Source: Sorangium sp025924095
Lineage (GTDB): Bacteria > Myxococcota_A > Polyangia > Polyangiales > Polyangiaceae
NCBI RefSeq assembly: GCF_051521505.1
Contig: NZ_CP150356.1
Location: forward strand, 5,518,001 to 5,582,000
Direction of reading: 5' to 3'
Length of the DNA: 64,000 nucleotides
This document shows positions 8,701 through 16,709 of this stretch, one piece after another (position 1 is the stretch's first letter; every line of letters starts with the position of its first letter). The notes under the pieces were generated by a model, which saw nothing but the letters and a program-made list of their open reading frames with translations, had not been told where the DNA came from and did not search any database. Position numbers and translations under genes: made by a program.

Positions 8701-11700
8701 GATCGGGCCGGGGGTGCGCGCGGCCGAGCGCGTCGCGTCGCCCTTCCTGGCAGAGTGTCTGTCCTTCCAGGGGCAGTACACGGCCTACGTCCGCCCCGCG
8801 GAGGAGATGGCGCCCATCTTCGAGCGGACCTGCGCGACCGGGCTGAAGATCGGGTCGTTCCAGGGCACGAGCTGGGGGCTGGAAGGCGACCTGTTCTATT
8901 ACCGGGTGTGGCGTGGCCAGCCGCTCGGACAGATCGAGGCGCACCGGGCGGCTCGCTCGGGGCTCGTGCAGCGCGCGGGGACCGCGCTCGGGGCCCACTA
9001 CTTCGAGGCGGCCGCCTCGTGGTGCGGCCTCTTGATGACGGCGGGCGGCGCGGGGCAGCTCCTCTCGGAGCAGCCCTTCTCACGCGGGTCGCGCTCCCTC
9101 TTGGCCGACGGCGATGGGATGGCCGCCGAGCTTGCGCGCATCCTCGAGGCCCACCTGTTCCTCGTCGCCGGCGCGTACCCGATGGCGCTCTCGCGGGCTC
9201 GGGAGGCCGAGCAGCACCGCATGTCCATCTTCGGCTTTCCCCCGGTGACGGACGTACCGCTCTGGCTCGCGCTCGCGGCCGCGAGGTGCTGGCCGGGGAC
9301 CACGGACGCGGAGGAGCGGGCCAGGCTCGGCGAGCACATCGAGCAAGGCCTCGCGCGGCTCTCGTATTTTGCCGAGGGGAGCGCGGACAATTTCCTGCAC
9401 AAGCTGCGCCTCCTCCAGGCCGAGCACGCCCGCGTGCAAGGCAGGACCGACGAGGCCATGGCCAGGTACGACGAGGCCATCGAGCTTGCCCGCGGGCAGC
9501 GCTTCTTGCACATCGAGGCCCTCGCCGCTCAGCTCTGCGCCGAGTTCCACCTCGAGGCGGGCAGGCGCCGTATCGCCGCGCTGTACCTGCGCGAGGCGAG
9601 GGACGCCTATGTCCGCTGGGGCGCGCACGCGGTGGTGGCCCACCTGGACGCGAGGTGGCCCGCCCTGCTCCGCGCGCCTGCCCAGCCCGCGATGCCCGCG
9701 AGCGCCGAGCGCCGCCTCGCGGCGGGCGTCTCGCTGACCACCACGGGCGTCGAAGGCGGCGCGCAGCTCGACGTGAACACCGCGGTGCGCGCGGCGCAGG
9801 CGCTGTCGAGCGAGCTCGATCCGGAGCGGGTCATCGGCCGGCTGATGGAGCTCCTGCTGGAGAGCGCCGGGGCGCAGCGCGGCGTCCTCCTGCTCGTCGA
9901 AGGAGAAGAGCTCTCGATCGTGGCGCGGCTCTCGGTGGAGGGGGCCCGCATCGAGACGGGCCTGTCCGAGCCGCTCGCGCAGAGCGACGAGGTGGCGAGG
10001 ACGGTCGTGCGCTACGTGGCGCGCACGAGCGAGCCGGTCGTGCTGGACGACGCCAGGGCCGACGCCCGCTTCGCGGCCGATCCGTACGTGGCCTCGCGCC
10101 CCGTCCTCTCGCTCCTCTCGCTTCCCCTGGCGCATCGAGGGCGCCTCCTTGGCGTGCTGTACCTCGAGCACCGCGAGGCGCCTGCGGCGTTCCCCGAGAG
10201 GCGGGTAGAGCTCCTGTCGGTGCTCGCCGCGCAGGCGGCCATCGCCGTGGAGAACGCCCTCCTGTACCGGGACCTGGAGGCCAAGGTCAAGGAGCGCACC
10301 CTCGAGCTTTGCGTCGCCAAGGAGGCGGCGGAGCGCGCCAGCCAGGCCAAGAGCGACTTTCTCTCCAGCATGAGCCACGAGCTGCGCACTCCGCTCAACG
10401 GGATCATCGGTTATGCTCAGATCCTGGAGCGAACACCCGAACTCGCGCCGGCGTGGCGGGAAGGGCTGCACGTCATCCAGAAGTCGGGCGAGCATCTGCT
10501 CTCGCTCATCAATGACCTGCTGCACCTCGCCAAGATCGAGGCGGGCAAGCTGGACTCCGTCCTGACGGAGGTCCGGTTGCCCGCCCTCGCGCAGATGGTC
10601 GTCGACGTGTGCCGGGTGCGCGCCCAAGCGAAGGGGATCGCGTTCACCCACGAGCTGCGCGGCCCCGCGCTCGGGGCCGTCCACGCCGACGAGAAGCGGC
10701 TGATGCAGGTGCTCTTGAACCTCCTCGGCAATGCCATCAAGTTCACCGAGCGGGGCGCTGTATCCCTCCATGTCGAGGCGCTGGAGAAGAGCGTCCCTGC
10801 GGGCCGGAGGGTGCGTTTCCGCGTCGAGGATACGGGGCCTGGCATCGCCTCGGAGCACCTGTCGCGCATCTTCGAGCCGTTCGAGCAGGTGGGGGAGCAG
10901 AGCGCGAGGAGCGAGGGCACGGGGCTTGGCCTCGCCATCACGAAGAAGCTCGTGGAGCAGATGGGTGGAGCGATCGAGGTGCAGAGCGAGATCGGCGTGG
11001 GCAGCGTCTTCACCGTGACGCTCCCGCTCGCCGAGGTGCAGCCGGCGGCGAGCCCGGGCGAGGCCAGGGGTTGGGACACGATCGTCGGCTATCGCGGGGA
11101 GCGCCGCACGATCCTCATCGTGGACGACAACGCCGACAATCGCGCCGTGGCGCGCGGGCTCCTGGGTCCGCTCGGCTTCGACCTGTGCGAGGCGGACGGC
11201 GGTGAAGCGGCGCTGCGCGTGGCCGCCCTGCGCGCGCCGGCGCTCGTCCTGATGGACGTGTACATGCGGGGCATGGATGGCTACGAGACAGCGCGCCGCC
11301 TCAGGCTCGTGCCCGAGCTCCGGCGGACCGTCATCCTGGCCTCGTCGGCGAGCGTCTCCGAGGCCGAGCGGCAGAAGTGCGCCCGTGCCGGCTGCGATGA
11401 CTTCCTGCCCAAGCCCATCCAGGCGAGCGCGCTCCTGGACCGGATATCGCGCCTGCTGGGGGTCGAGTGGCTCCACCGCGAAGAGGCCCCCGCGCGGGAT
11501 TCACCGGCAGAGGTCCCCACGGACGGCGGCCCCCTCGCGCCGCCTCCGGCCGAGGAGCTGGCCCTGCTGTCGGCGCTCGCGAACAGGGGCCTCGTCCACA
11601 AGATCCTGGACGAGGCGGAGCGGATGAGGCAGCGCGATCCGCGCCTCAGGCCCTGGCTCGATCAGCTCGTGACGCTCGCGCGTGGCTACCAGACCCGGAA

Positions 11701-11782
11701 GCTGCGGGAGTTTCTCGATGCATACGGCCCGGGCGGCGCGGTCGGCGCCGACGGCCCCGCGGATCCGCAGGCATCGATGTAG
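5780..11782 (+). CDS. Ser/Thr kinase-AAA-GAF-histidine kinase-receiver hybrid
   Basis: A 2000-residue cytoplasmic sensor. ATG 5780 is chosen because GAGGAG lies 10 bases upstream; a TTG at 5759 is less likely. Domains in order: Ser/Thr protein kinase about 1-270 (HKDIKPQN near 126, where HRD has become HKD, then DFGIAS near 148); AAA/NACHT-like ATPase about 300-600 (Walker A GGPSGIGKT near 328, Walker B-like FLDDMQW near 460); a long helical, TPR-like region about 700-1290; GAF about 1335-1497; HisKA with SHELRTPLNGIIGY near 1530; HATPase with N box LLNLLGNAIKF and G box VEDTGPGI; receiver about 1775-1890 (IVDDNADN, Asp in LVLMDVYMRGMDG, Lys in LPKPIQ). No membrane segment is seen. This architecture is common in Sorangium-type genomes and some cyanobacteria. 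The ligand of the AAA/TPR and GAF parts cannot be told from sequence. Confidence 0.93.
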   Translation: MDLRDYAVGEVLHEGAETRVCRAVHRPSGDRVVLKLPAAAAPSSRVTGRILHEHQILTQLGAVPGIARARELVQQDGTVGLALEDPGLRSLDRLLAERGRLPVEAGLRLGALLARVLEAVHAAGVTHKDIKPQNVLVDAAYTQVKLLDFGIASSLPLEATAASIPEGLEGTLAYMSPEQTGRTARAIDTRADLYSLGVTLFEALSGRLPFTERDPLSLVHAHLAREPPCLDEVAPGVPPGLAAIASRLLAKNPDRRYQTARGTAEDLEQALRMWRERGTVEPFPLGNKDFSRKLRLPDVLVGRERERDLLSASFARAAEGAVELVLLGGPSGIGKTALVRTVYRDIARAGRGLLISGKHDQLARSTPYAAMAQAFGGLMQQWLASPRPVLTAWQERIKTDVGDNARLIADVVPELDRIMGELAPVPPVHGEQVLARQRLTWLSFVRAVTTPNAPLVMFLDDMQWADSATLEILKTLLTDAERSALLVIAAYRDNEAPPEHPLWRLVASVDESGAKVSRMSVRPLSEEHVQAWVARTLSSEAARVEPLSRVLWQKTRGNPFFMEQLLLSLHRQGKVVRDPESGAWGWDPRELAQAQVTDNVVALLTDKVLEMPEATQQLLGLAACAGHTFHLHDLERLSGWERARVTGALWPALQEELLVPADGDYRPAQALGQVGQGALDAEYRFLHDRVQQASYERAPPEQRVLAHLEIGRRLWARHRTQAGTPQQLLELVRHLNLGSSRMDSVDEREALARLNLEAALAAKAASSHRLLASLTETAQALLGDDASRKDPALSAQLALERLEAAFLMREFDDVEARAVRLLATPLPALARLSVHEIRVRCSQAAGQFARGVELGLAALAEQDIVFPDTDEARHAALLEESAELDRWFERDPDAFDRMPADPSPERVLVDALTMHLMVCAAIGGQPLLSGLVVVRAVLRVRRQGVLTPVSPFIIVCFANVWSLTRGQYRRSADWIGPGVRAAERVASPFLAECLSFQGQYTAYVRPAEEMAPIFERTCATGLKIGSFQGTSWGLEGDLFYYRVWRGQPLGQIEAHRAARSGLVQRAGTALGAHYFEAAASWCGLLMTAGGAGQLLSEQPFSRGSRSLLADGDGMAAELARILEAHLFLVAGAYPMALSRAREAEQHRMSIFGFPPVTDVPLWLALAAARCWPGTTDAEERARLGEHIEQGLARLSYFAEGSADNFLHKLRLLQAEHARVQGRTDEAMARYDEAIELARGQRFLHIEALAAQLCAEFHLEAGRRRIAALYLREARDAYVRWGAHAVVAHLDARWPALLRAPAQPAMPASAERRLAAGVSLTTTGVEGGAQLDVNTAVRAAQALSSELDPERVIGRLMELLLESAGAQRGVLLLVEGEELSIVARLSVEGARIETGLSEPLAQSDEVARTVVRYVARTSEPVVLDDARADARFAADPYVASRPVLSLLSLPLAHRGRLLGVLYLEHREAPAAFPERRVELLSVLAAQAAIAVENALLYRDLEAKVKERTLELCVAKEAAERASQAKSDFLSSMSHELRTPLNGIIGYAQILERTPELAPAWREGLHVIQKSGEHLLSLINDLLHLAKIEAGKLDSVLTEVRLPALAQMVVDVCRVRAQAKGIAFTHELRGPALGAVHADEKRLMQVLLNLLGNAIKFTERGAVSLHVEALEKSVPAGRRVRFRVEDTGPGIASEHLSRIFEPFEQVGEQSARSEGTGLGLAITKKLVEQMGGAIEVQSEIGVGSVFTVTLPLAEVQPAASPGEARGWDTIVGYRGERRTILIVDDNADNRAVARGLLGPLGFDLCEADGGEAALRVAALRAPALVLMDVYMRGMDGYETARRLRLVPELRRTVILASSASVSEAERQKCARAGCDDFLPKPIQASALLDRISRLLGVEWLHREEAPARDSPAEVPTDGGPLAPPPAEELALLSALANRGLVHKILDEAERMRQRDPRLRPWLDQLVTLARGYQTRKLREFLDAYGPGGAVGADGPADPQASM

Positions 11783-11880
11783 GTGGAACGACGAACGGGT
11801 CCGGGGCATCCGGCGAGGAGCGGCGCAGGGTGCGCGGGCGCTACAGTCTCACAAGATTCGTTCAGTGAGACGGTTGTCTA

Positions 11881-12079
11881 CAGCCTCCGGGTTGAGTTTC
11901 AACTCTCCCCGGACCCTCTCGACAACCTCCGGGTTGAGTTTCAACTCTCCCCGGACCCTCTCGGCAGCCTCCGGTTTGAGTTTCAACTCTCCCCGGACCC
12001 TCTCGGCAGCCTCCGGTTTGAGTTTCAACTCTCCCCGGACCCTCTCGACAACCTCCGGGTTGAGTTTCAACTCTCCCCG
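11881..12079. repeat. 42-bp tandem array, four full copies plus one partial
   Basis: Copies start at 11881, 11923, 11965, 12007 and 12049; the last stops after 31 bases. Each unit reads CCTCCGG, then the hairpin GTTGA-GTT-TCAAC, then TCTCCCCGGACCCTCTCG. Two sequence types occur (CAACCTCCGGG and CAGCCTCCGGT). The array begins 99 bp after the giant kinase gene and runs into the 3' end of the convergent small membrane-protein gene, whose stop codon lies inside the hairpin of the last copy. Confidence 0.95.
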
Positions 12080-12426
12080 CCTCCTCCCGGACCGCCTCCG
12101 GCCGTCGGCCGCCCCCGCTCGAGGTCGTGCTGGGTGCGCCACGCCTCGAAGATCAGCGCCTGGACCACGGAGAGGACCAGGACGGACACGTCGGTGTTGA
12201 CGTAGAGCCAGATGAACCCCAGCCCGAGGCCGCGCACGAGCAGCGCCACCCCCACCCCGACCGCGACGTTGCCGCCCCAGAACAAAAGGCACACGCCCGC
12301 AAGCCGGATCGCCCGCCGGACCGCGGGCGGGAGGAGCCCGGCGCGCATCCCTCGGCGGCGCCCCACCGCGTAGGCCGCGCACGACGTGGCCGCGACGACG
12401 CCCAGGATGTAGAGCGAGTCCGACAT
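12067..12426 (-). CDS. Small multi-pass membrane protein, unknown function
   Basis: A 119-residue protein from ATG 12426, only 2 bp after the stop of the YdcF-like gene, so translationally linked to it. It shows three to four hydrophobic segments: LYILGVVAATSCAAYAV, LAGVCLLFWGGNVAVGVGV, a following stretch around LGLGFIWLYV, and VLVLSVVQALIF. Arg-rich loops (GRRRGMRAG, RRAIRL) suggest the inside face. I do not recognise a family. The tail is Gly-rich (GGGPGGGGES) and its last codons plus the TGA stop come from the 42-bp repeat, so the native C-terminus may have been replaced by repeat sequence. As the last gene of the glycan operon it may help assembly or export, but nothing in the sequence proves this. 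Confidence 0.7.
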   Translation of the reverse strand: MSDSLYILGVVAATSCAAYAVGRRRGMRAGLLPPAVRRAIRLAGVCLLFWGGNVAVGVGVALLVRGLGLGFIWLYVNTDVSVLVLSVVQALIFEAWRTQHDLERGRPTAGGGPGGGGES

Positions 12427-12428
12427 CG

Positions 12429-13055
12429 CTACACGTCCCCCCGGAGCCAGGAGAGCGCGCGCGCCGCGAGCTCCTGGAGCAGCCCGCCGATCGTCGAGAG
12501 GCGCTCGCCCGGGAGGTTCGAGGTCGGCGCCCCCTCGCGCACCGGCGCGGCGAGGACCTCGAAGCCCGCGCGCTCGAAGAGCCGGCGTGCCCGCCAGACG
12601 CGGTGCTCGCCCGTGACGAGCAAGATCCTCCTCGCGCCCCTTCCCAGCAGGAGCTCCGCGCTGCGCTGCGCCTCCACCGCCGTCGTCAGCCCCCGCGGCT
12701 CCGTGAGGAGGGCCGACGCGGGGACGCCGAGGCCCTGCGCGAGGCGGGCGCGCGACTCGGCCTCGCTGGCCGCCCCGTTGCGGCTGCCAAGCATCAGCAC
12801 GAGCGGCGCGCGCCCCTGATGGTACAGCGCGACCGCCTCGACGGCGCGCCGGAGCGAATCCTCCGGCAGCCGCCCGTCCGGATCGACGTCCGCTCCGAGG
12901 ACGACCACGGCGTCGGCCTGCCCGGCGTCGGGCGCCGACGCCATCCAGCGATCGAGCGGCGCGGCGGCCGGGGTGAACGCGGCGACGGCGAAGACCGCCA
13001 GCCCGACCCCGCCGGCCGCCGTGCTCAGGCGGTCCCACGCTGCTCCCATGCGCAT
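12429..13055 (-). CDS. YdcF/SanA-like DUF218 protein
   Basis: A 208-residue protein from ATG 13055 (a second ATG is at 13050). One N-terminal membrane segment (GGVGLAVFAVAAFTPAAAPL) precedes a DUF218 fold: DAVVVLGADVDPDGRL, then ALYHQGRAPLVLMLGS, the acidic and small-residue stretch ASEAESRARLAQGLGV, TEPRGLTTAVEAQRSAELL and ILLVTGEHRVWRARRLFER. DUF218 proteins such as YdcF, SanA and ElyC are linked to envelope and lipid-carrier metabolism; the exact reaction is not settled. It lies 35 bp behind the DegT aminotransferase gene and 2 bp before the small membrane-protein gene, so it belongs to the same glycan operon and may handle a lipid-linked intermediate (inference). Confidence 0.85.
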   Translation of the reverse strand: MRMGAAWDRLSTAAGGVGLAVFAVAAFTPAAAPLDRWMASAPDAGQADAVVVLGADVDPDGRLPEDSLRRAVEAVALYHQGRAPLVLMLGSRNGAASEAESRARLAQGLGVPASALLTEPRGLTTAVEAQRSAELLLGRGARRILLVTGEHRVWRARRLFERAGFEVLAAPVREGAPTSNLPGERLSTIGGLLQELAARALSWLRGDV

Positions 13056-13090
13056 GACGCTGATCCCGGAACCGATCCCTGCGTCGTGCC

Positions 13091-14257
13091 CTACGTCGCG
13101 GCCAGGAGGGCTGGCCGCGAGGGACGCACCGCGAGCCGCGGCGCCTCCAGCTCCTCCGCGACGCCGTGGATGGCGGCCTCGATGCGCTCGAGCGTCTCCT
13201 CGCTCATGTGGCTGTGCAGGGGCAGGCAGACCTGGCCCGCGCAGAGCCGGTCCGTGTTCGGCAGGGCGTCGCCCGCCGGGGCGCACGTCAGCTCGTGCAA
13301 GGGCGGGTAGAAGTACCGGCGCGCCTCGACGCCGCGCCGGGCGAAGGCGGCGACCGCGTCGTCGATCGGGACGTCGACGAGCCGGACCCCGAGGTTCTGT
13401 CCATTGAGGATCACGCCCGGCGGAATGCGCTGGGTGCGGTACACCTGCGGATGCCCGGACAGGGCCGCGCGCAGCCGCTCGAGGTACGTCCGCCGGCGGG
13501 CCAGCGCCTCGGGGAGCCGGCGGAGCGACGCCAGCGCCAGCGCGGCGCGCAGCTCGTCGAGCTTGGCGTTCATCCCCGGGACCGACGCCCGCAGCGGCTG
13601 CGTGAGCCCGTGGTTGCGCAGCCGGCGCATCGCCGCGCTCACCTCCCGATCCGGGGAGACGACCACGCCGCCCTCCGCGGCCACGAGGATCTTCGTGGCG
13701 TGCAGCGAGTAGGTCGTCGCCGTGAGGAGCGCCTCCGCCTCCCGGCTCGCCGCCTCGGTGCCCATGCCGTGCGCGTTGTCGTAGATGACGGCCGCCCCCG
13801 CGGCCCGCGCCTGCCGCGCGACGCCGGCCAGATCGGGCGGGACGCCGAACACGTTGACCGGGAGCACCAGCGTCACGTCGTGCTTCGCGAGCAGGCCGCG
13901 CAGGTGCTCCGGATCCAGCGTCCAGGTCTCCGGATCGATGTCGCAGAAGACCGGCTCGAAGCCCGCATGGACCGCGGCGTTGAGCGTCGCGATGAACGTG
14001 AAGGCAGGGAGGATCGCCTTACCACGGCGCACCGCCGCGGCCTCGATGGCGAGGCTGATCGCGACGGCGCCGTTCGAGACGACCACGGCCTCCTCGACGC
14101 CGAGGAACGTCGCGATCGCCCGCTCGAAGTCCTCCGCGAACGGGCCGCCGTTGCTCAGCCGCCCCGAGCGCAGGACCTCGGCGAGCTGCGCCGCGATCGC
14201 GTCCGGATCGTCCACCTGCGGCAGGACCATGGGGATCAAGGGTCGCGGGTCGCTCAT
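13091..14257 (-). CDS. DegT/DnrJ/EryC1/StrS-family sugar aminotransferase
   Basis: A 388-residue PLP enzyme of the family that converts keto-sugar nucleotides to amino sugars. ATG 14257 has GGAGAGA 5 bases upstream and overlaps the stop of the glycosyltransferase gene by 4 bases. Family features are LSNGGPFAEDFERAIATFLG, VVVSNGAVAISLAIEA (phosphate binding), AILPAFTFIATLNAA, the Asp-containing VIYDNAHGMGT and the PLP-lysine segment SLHATKILVAAEGG. The C-terminal RRYFYPPLHEL is also typical. Family members act as aminotransferases, or rarely as dehydratases when the Lys is lost; here the Lys is present. With a glycosyltransferase, flippase and priming transferase nearby, it most likely makes an amino sugar for a surface polysaccharide. 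Confidence 0.92.
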   Translation of the reverse strand: MSDPRPLIPMVLPQVDDPDAIAAQLAEVLRSGRLSNGGPFAEDFERAIATFLGVEEAVVVSNGAVAISLAIEAAAVRRGKAILPAFTFIATLNAAVHAGFEPVFCDIDPETWTLDPEHLRGLLAKHDVTLVLPVNVFGVPPDLAGVARQARAAGAAVIYDNAHGMGTEAASREAEALLTATTYSLHATKILVAAEGGVVVSPDREVSAAMRRLRNHGLTQPLRASVPGMNAKLDELRAALALASLRRLPEALARRRTYLERLRAALSGHPQVYRTQRIPPGVILNGQNLGVRLVDVPIDDAVAAFARRGVEARRYFYPPLHELTCAPAGDALPNTDRLCAGQVCLPLHSHMSEETLERIEAAIHGVAEELEAPRLAVRPSRPALLAAT

Positions 14258-15039
14258 GCTTGTCTCTCCAGGGATAGGCGCTGCAGCGCAACGCGGCCGA
14301 TGAACTCGGGGATGCCGAGCAGGTACCGCCGCCAGAGCCGCCTCGGCTCGACAACGAGGCGGTAAAGCCACTGGACGTGATGTCGACGGACCCACTCGGG
14401 CGGGTAGGTCACCGCCCCGGCCACCTGATCCAGCAGCCCACCCATGCACCACGCGGCGTGCACCTGCAGCGCCGCGAGGTGCCGGTCCACCCACAGCTCC
14501 TGCTTGGGCGGGCCGAGGCCGACGATGAGCAAGGCCGCGCCCGAGTCGTTGATCGTCCGGACCACCGCCGCCTCCTCCTCGGGGCCGAAGTAGCCGTGGT
14601 GAACCCCCGCGATCCGGAGGCCCGGCCGCTGCGCGACGAGGCGGCGAGCGACCTCGTCGGCGATCCCCGGCGCCCCCCCGAGCAGGAAGACCGAGGCCCC
14701 GCGCTCGGCGCACAGGTCCACGATCCTCCCCAGCTCGATCGGGCCCACGTTGATGCGCTCCGGACACGGGCCGCCCAGCAGGCGAGCCGCCCACACCACC
14801 CCGATGCCGTCGGCGTACACGACGTCGGCGCGGCCGACCGCGGCGCGGTACGGCGCCTCGCGCTCCGCCAGCGTGGCGCAGTACGCGTTGACATAGGTGT
14901 AGTACGACGGCCTGCCGCCGGCCTTCGACGACCTGAGCAAGGCGTCGTCCAGATCGAGCAGCAGCTGCTCGAACGTGAGCCGCGCGACGGGGACGCCGAG
15001 CACGTCGACCCGCGACGCCGCGGGCGGGTCCGCGATCAT
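14254..15039 (-). CDS. WecG/TagA/CpsF-family glycosyltransferase
   Basis: A 261-residue family 26 glycosyltransferase, near the normal family length. Family segments include RVDVLGVPVARLTFEQLL, YYTYVNAYCATLAERE, the active-site stretch VVYADGIGVVWAARLLG with the conserved Asp-Gly, VFLLGGAPGIADEVARRL, LLIVGLGPPKQELWVDRHL and the C-terminal PPEWVRRHHVQWLYRLVVEPRRLWRRYL, the basic tail that associates with membrane. Such enzymes add ManNAcA, ManNAc or related sugars to an undecaprenyl-diphosphate-linked sugar at the inner membrane. Its ATG overlaps the stop of the radical SAM gene by 4 bases and its own stop overlaps the next ATG by 4 bases, showing tight translational coupling. The sugar donor cannot be told from sequence. 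Confidence 0.93.
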   Translation of the reverse strand: MIADPPAASRVDVLGVPVARLTFEQLLLDLDDALLRSSKAGGRPSYYTYVNAYCATLAEREAPYRAAVGRADVVYADGIGVVWAARLLGGPCPERINVGPIELGRIVDLCAERGASVFLLGGAPGIADEVARRLVAQRPGLRIAGVHHGYFGPEEEAAVVRTINDSGAALLIVGLGPPKQELWVDRHLAALQVHAAWCMGGLLDQVAGAVTYPPEWVRRHHVQWLYRLVVEPRRLWRRYLLGIPEFIGRVALQRLSLERQA

Positions 15040-16466
15040 GCAGCACCTCCGGCCGGCGCCACCTTGGCCTGGGTGCCGATGAACGCGCGCGGATCGGTGA
15101 CCGGCCCGCGATCGAGGACGGGCCGCGCCTCGTCGCTGCCGAACATCGCGACGTAGTCCCCGTGGAACCCGTCGCAGATGCCACGGAGCGCGCAGCTCCG
15201 GCATCCGGCGCCCTTCTCGTAGCCGTTGTGCTCGACGCGGTTCAGCGCGTCGCCGCGGTAGGCGGCGTCCTGATCCCCGCGGCGACGGAAGAGCCGGTAG
15301 GAGAGCCCTTCCAGCTTCCTCAGCGAGGGGCCGAGCCGCGAGCTCACGTCGGCGCGGAGCAGCCGGCCCCGGAGGTCGAGCGCGTCGGCCAGGCGGAGCA
15401 GCGGCTGCCGGAGCGGCCCGAGGCGCGGCCGCGCGCCGAGCGGAACGGGCGGCGTCAGGAGACCGCCCCGCATCCGTTGCGGTCCCTTGTTGGTCCACGT
15501 CCAGCTCGCGAAATCCCACTCGTGCGGGTCGTACGGGAGCTGCTGGTAATCGTACACCGAGGGCCAGTGGCGCTCGGACACGACGCAGTGGGGCAGGTAC
15601 CGGACGTTCGCCTCCACGCCGGCGCGCGCGAGCACGTCCAGGGCCTCGTCGAGCGGCTCCCGCAGCTCGGCGTAGCGAGGCACGTTCTCGGCGGTGCGGA
15701 CCCCCGCGTTGCGCTGATCCGCGAACGGGTTGAAGGCGAGGAAGTTGACCGCGCGCGCGCCCACCTCGACCGCCAGCTTCGCGACCGCCGGCAGCTGCGG
15801 CACGGCGCGCTTCGACATCACGCAGTTCACCCGGAACGGCACCGCGAGCGCGATGAGGTGGTTCAGCGCGCGCATCTGGCGCACGTGCGCGCCGTCCGCT
15901 CCCACGGCCAGGTCGTGCGCCTTCCCGAGCCCCTGGACGCTGACAAGGAAGTCGGCGACGCCGGAGTCCTTGAACTGCTGCACCTTGTCGCGCTTGTCGA
16001 GCACCAGCGCGTTGGTGATGAGCGTCGGCGAGAGGCCGATCCCGACGCAGTACCGGACCAGCGCGTGGATGTCGCGCCAGATGGTCGGCTCGCCGCCCTG
16101 GATGTCGATCGCTGTGTTCCCGTAGAAATCGACGAGCGTCCGGCAGATGGCCTGCGCCTTCTCCAGCGACATGAACGGGTGCTCGGGGTGCTCCTTGTCC
16201 TCGATCCGATCGAGGAAGTAGCAGAAGTGGCAGCGGAGATTGCATGTCTGCCCGAGCCACAGCACGCCACGGCGCGTGATCTCCCGGCGCCGGGTGTGCA
16301 GCGGCGGCGCCGCGGCCGGGCGCGCGGCCGGCACCGCCAGGGCGAGGGCCCGCTCGAGCAGGACCTCCGGCGGCTCGATCTCCACGGGCTCCTGCGGCGC
16401 CGAGGCCTGCGACCCCTTGCGCTTGAGCTGCACCAACGAACCGTTACCATCCGTGCTGGTCTTCAC
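15036..16466 (-). CDS. Radical SAM/SPASM-like enzyme of glycan operon
   Basis: A 476-residue enzyme. GTG 16466 is chosen because an AGGTGAGG-like site lies just upstream; the TTG at 16487 has its purine stretch too close. The radical SAM cluster motif is CNLRCHFC near residue 82, followed by IDIQGGEPTIWRD and the TIM-barrel segments LITNALVL, VSVQGLGKAHD and FLAFNPF. The C-terminal part has a Cys-rich auxiliary-cluster region, GYEKGAGCRSCALRGICDGFHGDY. This layout fits SPASM/twitch radical SAM proteins that modify peptides, sugars or proteins; the substrate is unknown. It is the first gene of a tight operon with a glycosyltransferase and a sugar aminotransferase, so a sugar or glycolipid substrate is attractive. 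No precursor peptide gene was recognised nearby. Confidence 0.9.
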   Translation of the reverse strand: MKTSTDGNGSLVQLKRKGSQASAPQEPVEIEPPEVLLERALALAVPAARPAAAPPLHTRRREITRRGVLWLGQTCNLRCHFCYFLDRIEDKEHPEHPFMSLEKAQAICRTLVDFYGNTAIDIQGGEPTIWRDIHALVRYCVGIGLSPTLITNALVLDKRDKVQQFKDSGVADFLVSVQGLGKAHDLAVGADGAHVRQMRALNHLIALAVPFRVNCVMSKRAVPQLPAVAKLAVEVGARAVNFLAFNPFADQRNAGVRTAENVPRYAELREPLDEALDVLARAGVEANVRYLPHCVVSERHWPSVYDYQQLPYDPHEWDFASWTWTNKGPQRMRGGLLTPPVPLGARPRLGPLRQPLLRLADALDLRGRLLRADVSSRLGPSLRKLEGLSYRLFRRRGDQDAAYRGDALNRVEHNGYEKGAGCRSCALRGICDGFHGDYVAMFGSDEARPVLDRGPVTDPRAFIGTQAKVAPAGGAA

Positions 16467-16664
16467 TTGGGCCTCACCTGGGTTCAATCCTTCACGCGCG
16501 GCAACGCGCCGCGCGCTGCGAAGGCGCCGACACGGCTCGGGGGTTCGTCTCTCGATGGCGGCGACGTGGGCGGCGACGTGGCCTCGCGCGCCGCGCCCCG
16601 CCGCTCGCCGGATCCGCTGACGGGCAGTTGAACTGCTCCGCGATCAGGGCGATAGAGGAGCGCC

Positions 16665-16709
16665 ATGCTCACGCCACGACCCCCGGCGAAGGCGCTCCTC
16701 CACCCGTGA
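16665..16709 (+). CDS. 14-codon leader ORF overlapping flippase start
   Basis: ATG 16665 sits 4 bases after a strong GAGGAG and encodes MLTPRPPAKALLHP. Its TGA overlaps a GTG start of the flippase frame as GTGA at 16706-16709. No ribosome-binding site of similar quality precedes the flippase starts themselves, so the leader may feed ribosomes to the flippase by translational coupling. It could instead be chance. Confidence 0.35.
   Translation: MLTPRPPAKALLHP

Noticed and set aside
6598..10515. Long alternative plus-strand frame inside the giant kinase gene
   Set aside because: Arg/Ala/Gly-rich translation, no motif, fully inside a well-supported gene in another frame.
9080..11476. Long minus-strand frame opposite the kinase gene
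   Set aside because: Typical high-GC antisense open frame; no domain is seen.
1909..12079. Possibility that the tandem arrays are CRISPR
   Set aside because: Units are contiguous without unique spacers and no cas genes are present.
11849..12382. Minus-strand frame that translates the 42-bp repeats as ERVRGELKLNPEVV units
   Set aside because: The protein-like repeats look attractive, but the upstream part is a shadow of the small membrane-protein gene, and no start site supports it.
16628..16705. TTG start giving a longer flippase
   Set aside because: No ribosome-binding site before the TTG, and the extra residues are low complexity; kept only as an alternative.
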